NCBI RefSeq assembly: GCF_004210375.1
Contig: NC_134830.1
Span: forward strand, 12,772,001-12,836,000
Length of the DNA stretch: 64,000 nt
Origin: Tachypleus tridentatus
Taxonomy: Eukaryota > Arthropoda > Merostomata > Xiphosura > Limulidae
Direction: 5' to 3'
This document shows, piece by piece, positions 60,475-64,000 of this stretch. A program made the position numbers and the translations under genes. Position 1 is the stretch's first letter, and each line of letters begins with the position of its first letter. The notes under the pieces were generated by a model. That model was given only the letters and a program-made list of their open reading frames with translations, did not search any database and had not been told where the DNA came from.

Positions 60475-61189
60475 GAATAACGGACAGTACAATTAGTGCT
60501 GTGTAAGAATAATAATTAAAACTTTCTTACGGCAAAACATGGTCAGTAGAACGCTTGATCATTAATTAACTCACTAATCATGAATTGATGTTAGTTCATA
60601 AGTTACTGTGATCGAGGTAGTATTGTATAGGTTATGTAGTCACATGATTAAAAAGGAAAACAAATTGATAATTGTAAATAGCTGGCGTATGATCATGAAT
60701 ACATTAAACAATTGTATTTGTAGTTATTGACCACACAAGAGAATTATGACTTACAATATTTTATTGTAGTAGTTGGTATACTGGAATATCACACTGAAGT
60801 TGATACTCATGGCATGGAAAGAAGGAATAACATTGTTCGATTTGCTATTACTGAGACAGAAGTTTAAGTTTTACTGTGTCGGTATTTGGGTATTGATGTT
60901 AAATACCCAGGAGGGTCAGGTACATTTGACCTCTTTCTCCCTCCGGAACGATTATAGCGTCTGTCTTTAGGGTTGTTGTTTTTTTTTTTTTTAAGCTTTG
61001 GGCCAGAGTATTAGAATAACGTCATACTCAGGCCCATTTAAGGGCTCAGTCCATGCATGGACGAACAAGAAGTTTTTTGTTTTTTTTCCTTTTATTATTT
61101 CTCTTGTGTTTTTTTTCTTCATTTTTTTTGTATTTTCATATATATATATATTTGTATTTTTCTCCTTTATTTCTGGTAATTTTGAATTT

Positions 61190-62374
61190 TCTTCTAAGTA
61201 AACTGAGAGACGATTACTAATTATCCTCTCTAATACTTTGCCAATACAACTGGTTAAGCTAATCGGGCGGTAGTTGTTTGGTTTATTCGCTGGCTTTCCT
61301 TCTTTCTGGAACATTAATATTATTGCTTCCTTCCAAGAAACGGGGATATATCCAGCTGATAGTGAGAGATTAAATAACGCTGCTAGGTGTTCATATAATC
61401 TCTGAGTGCCATGTTTTAGGAGGATAGCTTGAATACCATCTTCTCCAGGGGCTGTGTTTTTTGTGTTGTTAATAGCAGTTACGACTTCTGTTACAGTGAT
61501 GTTTTATCAGTTGATGAGTGCTCCAGTCTTTTGTTTTTTCTTGGTGTGTAATAGTGTTGACTGGAAATTTAGGTGTAAAAATGCATCTGTTTTGATGAAT
61601 AAAGTTTGTAACTGTATTATAAAAGTATCTGTTCATGTCTGGTTCATGATGTGTCTTGAACGTGTTTTCTAGGTGTTTTTTAAATATCTCGGCTTTTTCT
61701 GTGTTAGTGTATGCTGTTTCTCCATCCAGTTCCAGTGGTGGATATACTGTGTTTGTTGTTCCTGCATTTGTAAATCTTTTCAAGTGTGTCCAGAATTGTT
61801 TAGGATCAGTTTTGTGATTTAGATCGGAACAGAAGGTGTCCCAGTTTTCTTGTTTTTGTTGTCTGATTAAGTTTCGTATTTTATTCCTTATTGTGTTCAT
61901 CTGAGTTTTAAGTGTGGGGTTGCGATTTTGAATGTACTGTCTGCGGAGTATACGTCTGTTTTTAATTAAGTGTATTATATCTTTATGTGGTTGATATGAA
62001 TGAGTTGTTGTGAAGTGTTTTTGTTTCGGTATCGAACTGTTGGCTGCATGTTTTAGACACTCAGAGATGATATGACAGTATGCATCTATATCTGATGCTT
62101 CCGCGGCAATGTGTAGTACTTCGGAAGGTAAGGTTTCATTTAATATAGTTTGAAAAACTGGCCAATTTGCTTTGTTGTAGTTCAGTTGGTCTTTAACTAT
62201 GATTTTATTTAAGTGGGGGGTGAGATTGAAGATACACCAAACTGAGAGGTGGTCACTATCCAAATCGTGACCAACATGAAAATTTACGAATTTGCGACTC
62301 ATTTGACGAACACAGGCATAGGTCCAGTATTTCACTGGTGCCGTGTGCGTACGAGATATGTATCGGAGTTGCAT
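61190..62374 (-). pseudogene. LINE ORF2: endonuclease C-terminus, linker and truncated RT
   Basis: A 301-codon frame (62374-61469) starts in the endonuclease and keeps the SDHLSVW catalytic-His motif. It then runs through a basic linker (LIKNRRILRRQYIQNRNP, DPKQFWTHLKRFTN). After a frameshift near 61490 the RT begins with NTAPGEDGIQ (about 61440-61470), then LSLSAGYIPVSWKEAIILMF (about 61310-61370) and NNYRPISLTSCIGKVLERII (about 61215-61280). It stops at LPE near 61190. The YxDD region and the rest of the RT are absent, replaced by low-complexity sequence. Confidence 0.85.
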
Positions 62375-62384
62375 CGTTTAATAA

Positions 62385-62885
62385 AATCATGTTTGATTCA
62401 TCCAAAAATTGAAAAATAAATTGCCATTTGCGTTTGTACTACGACAGTTTAATGCTATATGTTTACTGTTTAGGTCGCCGATAATAATAAGATTACAATT
62501 GCTATTATACAATACATTCAATAGATTTACATCTAACACTGTACTAGGCGAGCAGTAGATGCCCGCCACAGTAACGTTTGTATGATTTTGCGTTTTGACA
62601 TTAATAATTATTGATTCATTACTGGATGGGATACTAACTAAATTCCTGAACTATAAGTTCAGTCTTATACAATAATAAAATACCTCTGTTTGGATCTCTG
62701 TTATCCTTCCTGTCATGTCTAATAGTAGAGTAGCCGTTTAATTTGAATCTATGGTAGTTATATAGGAGAGTTTCACTAATTATAATTACATCTGGTTTTA
62801 TGGAGTTTGTTGTATCTTCAATCTCATGTTTCTTGGAAGCAAGAGCACCCTGGATATTGATGTGTAGAACTGTGAAGTTATCCAT
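62385..62885 (-). pseudogene. LINE ORF2 start: apurinic-like endonuclease
   Basis: The start MDNFTVLHINIQGALASKKH at 62885 has the N-terminal NIQG motif, followed by IISETLL, which supplies the catalytic Glu. A second piece (62569-62387) holds IIGDLNSKHIALNCRSTNAN, equivalent to the GDFNAKH motif. A frameshift lies near 62634, and another near 62385 joins to the frame that carries SDH. The fold and order are those of the Jockey-group endonuclease. Confidence 0.85.
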
Positions 62886-63042
62886 GTTTAGTAGAGTTTA
62901 TGATGGAGGTTAAAATTTGCGGCAATAATTTGTGTATGTTTTTTCAATATGATTTTAACTATTATGTCTGTGAGACTGTTGGTGTTTGTAGGGTTTGTAT
63001 ATTCTGCCATTATTTCCGAGAAAGTGGAAGTTATGGCAGATG

Positions 63043-64000
63043 TCAGTGTGGTTTCAATCGTTGTTGGTTCTGTGTTTTGAGGTGGTTTTGGTATTTCCTC
63101 TTCACATGGTGATGGTTTTCCTGTCGGGATGATGAAGTTTTAACTACTGCAGCGTAAGTGTTTGTTTGTGTAGTTGTGCTTTGTGGTGCTGAAGTGGTAG
63201 GTGTGGGTTCCTTAATTGTTCGTGGTGGTGGCGGCTTGTTCGTGTTGTGATTTTTTAATTTCGTACAAGTGTGTTTTAATGGATTTATATTTCTGACATC
63301 CTTTATAATTTGCCGTGTGTTCTTCCCCACAATTGCAGCATTTGGGTTTGGGGTTCTGTTTAGTACACTGTGTAATGTGATGATTCTCCCCACAGCCCAC
63401 ACAACACGCATTTGCTTGGCATGCTGCTGCTACATGTCAAACCTTTGGCATCGGTAGCACTGTGTGACAACCACTGCTGGTGTTTTGTTTGTTCTACTGT
63501 GTACTTTTGATACCACATTGTGATACTATTATTAATGAGTTGTGTAATATCCTGGCTGTTGTCTGTGACTACTTTGATTAGGTTTGTGGGTCTTTTAGTA
63601 ATGTTTCAAATTATACGGTCTACTGAAATATGTTTTATGTTTTGTGTACTTAATGCTTCCTTAATGTCTTCTATGTCTATTGAATTATGTACACCTCGTA
63701 TCACAAAATATTCAGGTGTTGGTTTAGTTCCTGGTAGGTGTATTGTAATATTTCCTGTTTTGAACGCGTCCGAAGGCCAAGCTTTCAGTAGACTGTTTAA
63801 GTCAGCGGGTTCCTGTCCTTGAACCAGAACACCGCCTCTAGGCAGACGCTTAATGTCATTAATTTTTGTGGTAGGTTTGCACCTGTATATTTCTTTAGCT
63901 AGTTGTGGTTGGTTGAAACTACCAGGAACTCCTTGGATTATAATTGCGTGCTTAGGTAATTTTGGTGCGAGTTGTGTATGTGTGTCTGTGGTGGTTGTTC
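63043..64000 (-). pseudogene. LINE ORF1 (gag-like) with zinc knuckles, partial
   Basis: The N-terminal side (63822-63530) reads like the pre-zinc-finger domain of Jockey gag proteins (EYFVIRGVHNSIDIEDIKEA) with one in-frame stop. A frame change leads to the knuckles at 63400-63280: a CGENHHITQC finger, then CCNCGEEHTANYKGC, which fits C-x2-C-x3-H-x6-C. A second frame change leads to a Pro/Thr-rich tail with TYAAVVKTS (about 63135-63165). The protein binds the element RNA in active relatives. Its start is outside the window. Confidence 0.83.

Larger units (their letters stand above)
59780..60866 (+). repeat. About 1-kb tandem duplication, copy 2, expanded
   Basis: Same start and end motifs as copy 1, separated from it by 38 bp. 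It is about 124 bp longer because of an extra 100-bp unit (60101-60300) and a TA microsatellite (60446-60473). Short frames in each copy (59647-59844 and 60773-60970) share their start only because the DNA is duplicated. The copy stops exactly where LINE-derived sequence begins at 60867. Confidence 0.93.
60867..64000 (-). mobile_element. Jockey-type LINE, internally deleted, running off the window
   Basis: Minus-strand order from 64000 leftwards is gag-like ORF1, endonuclease, linker, start of RT, AT-rich junction and a presumed 3' UTR. The presumed 3' UTR (60867-61075) includes CTCAGGCCCATTTAAGGGC and a T-run at about 60978-60991, an A-run on the element strand. The 5' end lies beyond the window. 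Several frameshifts and at least one stop show it is not functional as sequenced. The usual LINE truncation is at the 5' end; here the 5' part is kept and most of the RT is missing. Confidence 0.88.

Noticed and set aside
59647..60970. Two frames sharing ITLKL and GITLFDLLLLRQKF as evidence of a conserved protein
   Set aside because: They are the same DNA in the two copies of the 1-kb tandem duplication, so the similarity says nothing about coding.
61454..63822. Plus-strand frames rich in Phe, Val and Cys
   Set aside because: They are antisense shadows of the minus-strand LINE proteins.

Overview
This is a eukaryotic, AT-rich, intron- and repeat-dominated window, almost certainly from an invertebrate animal. 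Two tRNA-derived SINE families are scattered through it. The commoner one (about 265 bp, tRNA-like head, CAAA-rich tail) matches my memory of the SINE that is very abundant in horseshoe crab genomes. I therefore favour a chelicerate, probably Xiphosura, but this is recollection and not a search result.

The only conventional gene I can identify with confidence is the 3' part of SETD3, the actin-histidine N-methyltransferase. Seven coding exons lie on the + strand between 2476 and 35013. Every splice site is GT-AG, all phases agree, and together they give 239 complete codons plus a stop. The 5' exons lie off the left edge. The introns hold a decayed non-LTR retrotransposon (3250-6853), a pogo/Tigger-like MITE (9469-9953), SINEs, two fossil Tc1 transposases (15440-16020 and 32112-32860) and, in the largest intron, a 13-kb array of about 317 copies of a 41-bp unit (17330-30324). 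In the sense orientation that unit carries UAGGGU, a known high-affinity hnRNP A1 motif.

From 36 to 52 kb the sequence is a mobile-element graveyard. It holds nested SINEs, one SINE with an 11-bp target-site duplication, a Tc1 fossil, a hAT element with recognisable inverted ends, a second hAT (DUF4371/ZMYM1-like) transposase pseudogene at 48838-50890, and a 44-bp tandem repeat whose unit is a near-perfect hairpin. A 500-N assembly gap occupies 52480-52979 and interrupts a SINE.

From 52980 to 58778 I recognise no repeats. The only coding candidate there is a possible two-exon 62-residue reading frame (54764-55205) that I cannot name. At 58779-60866 a unit of about 1 kb is tandemly duplicated, and its second copy contains an exact 100-bp duplication. 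The window ends in a minus-strand Jockey-type LINE (60867 to beyond 64000) with gag, endonuclease and the start of the reverse transcriptase. Most of its reverse transcriptase is deleted internally.

I see no operon, CRISPR array, rRNA or functional tRNA gene. The strongest candidates for something undescribed are the intronic 41-bp array and, much less surely, the small two-exon frame.
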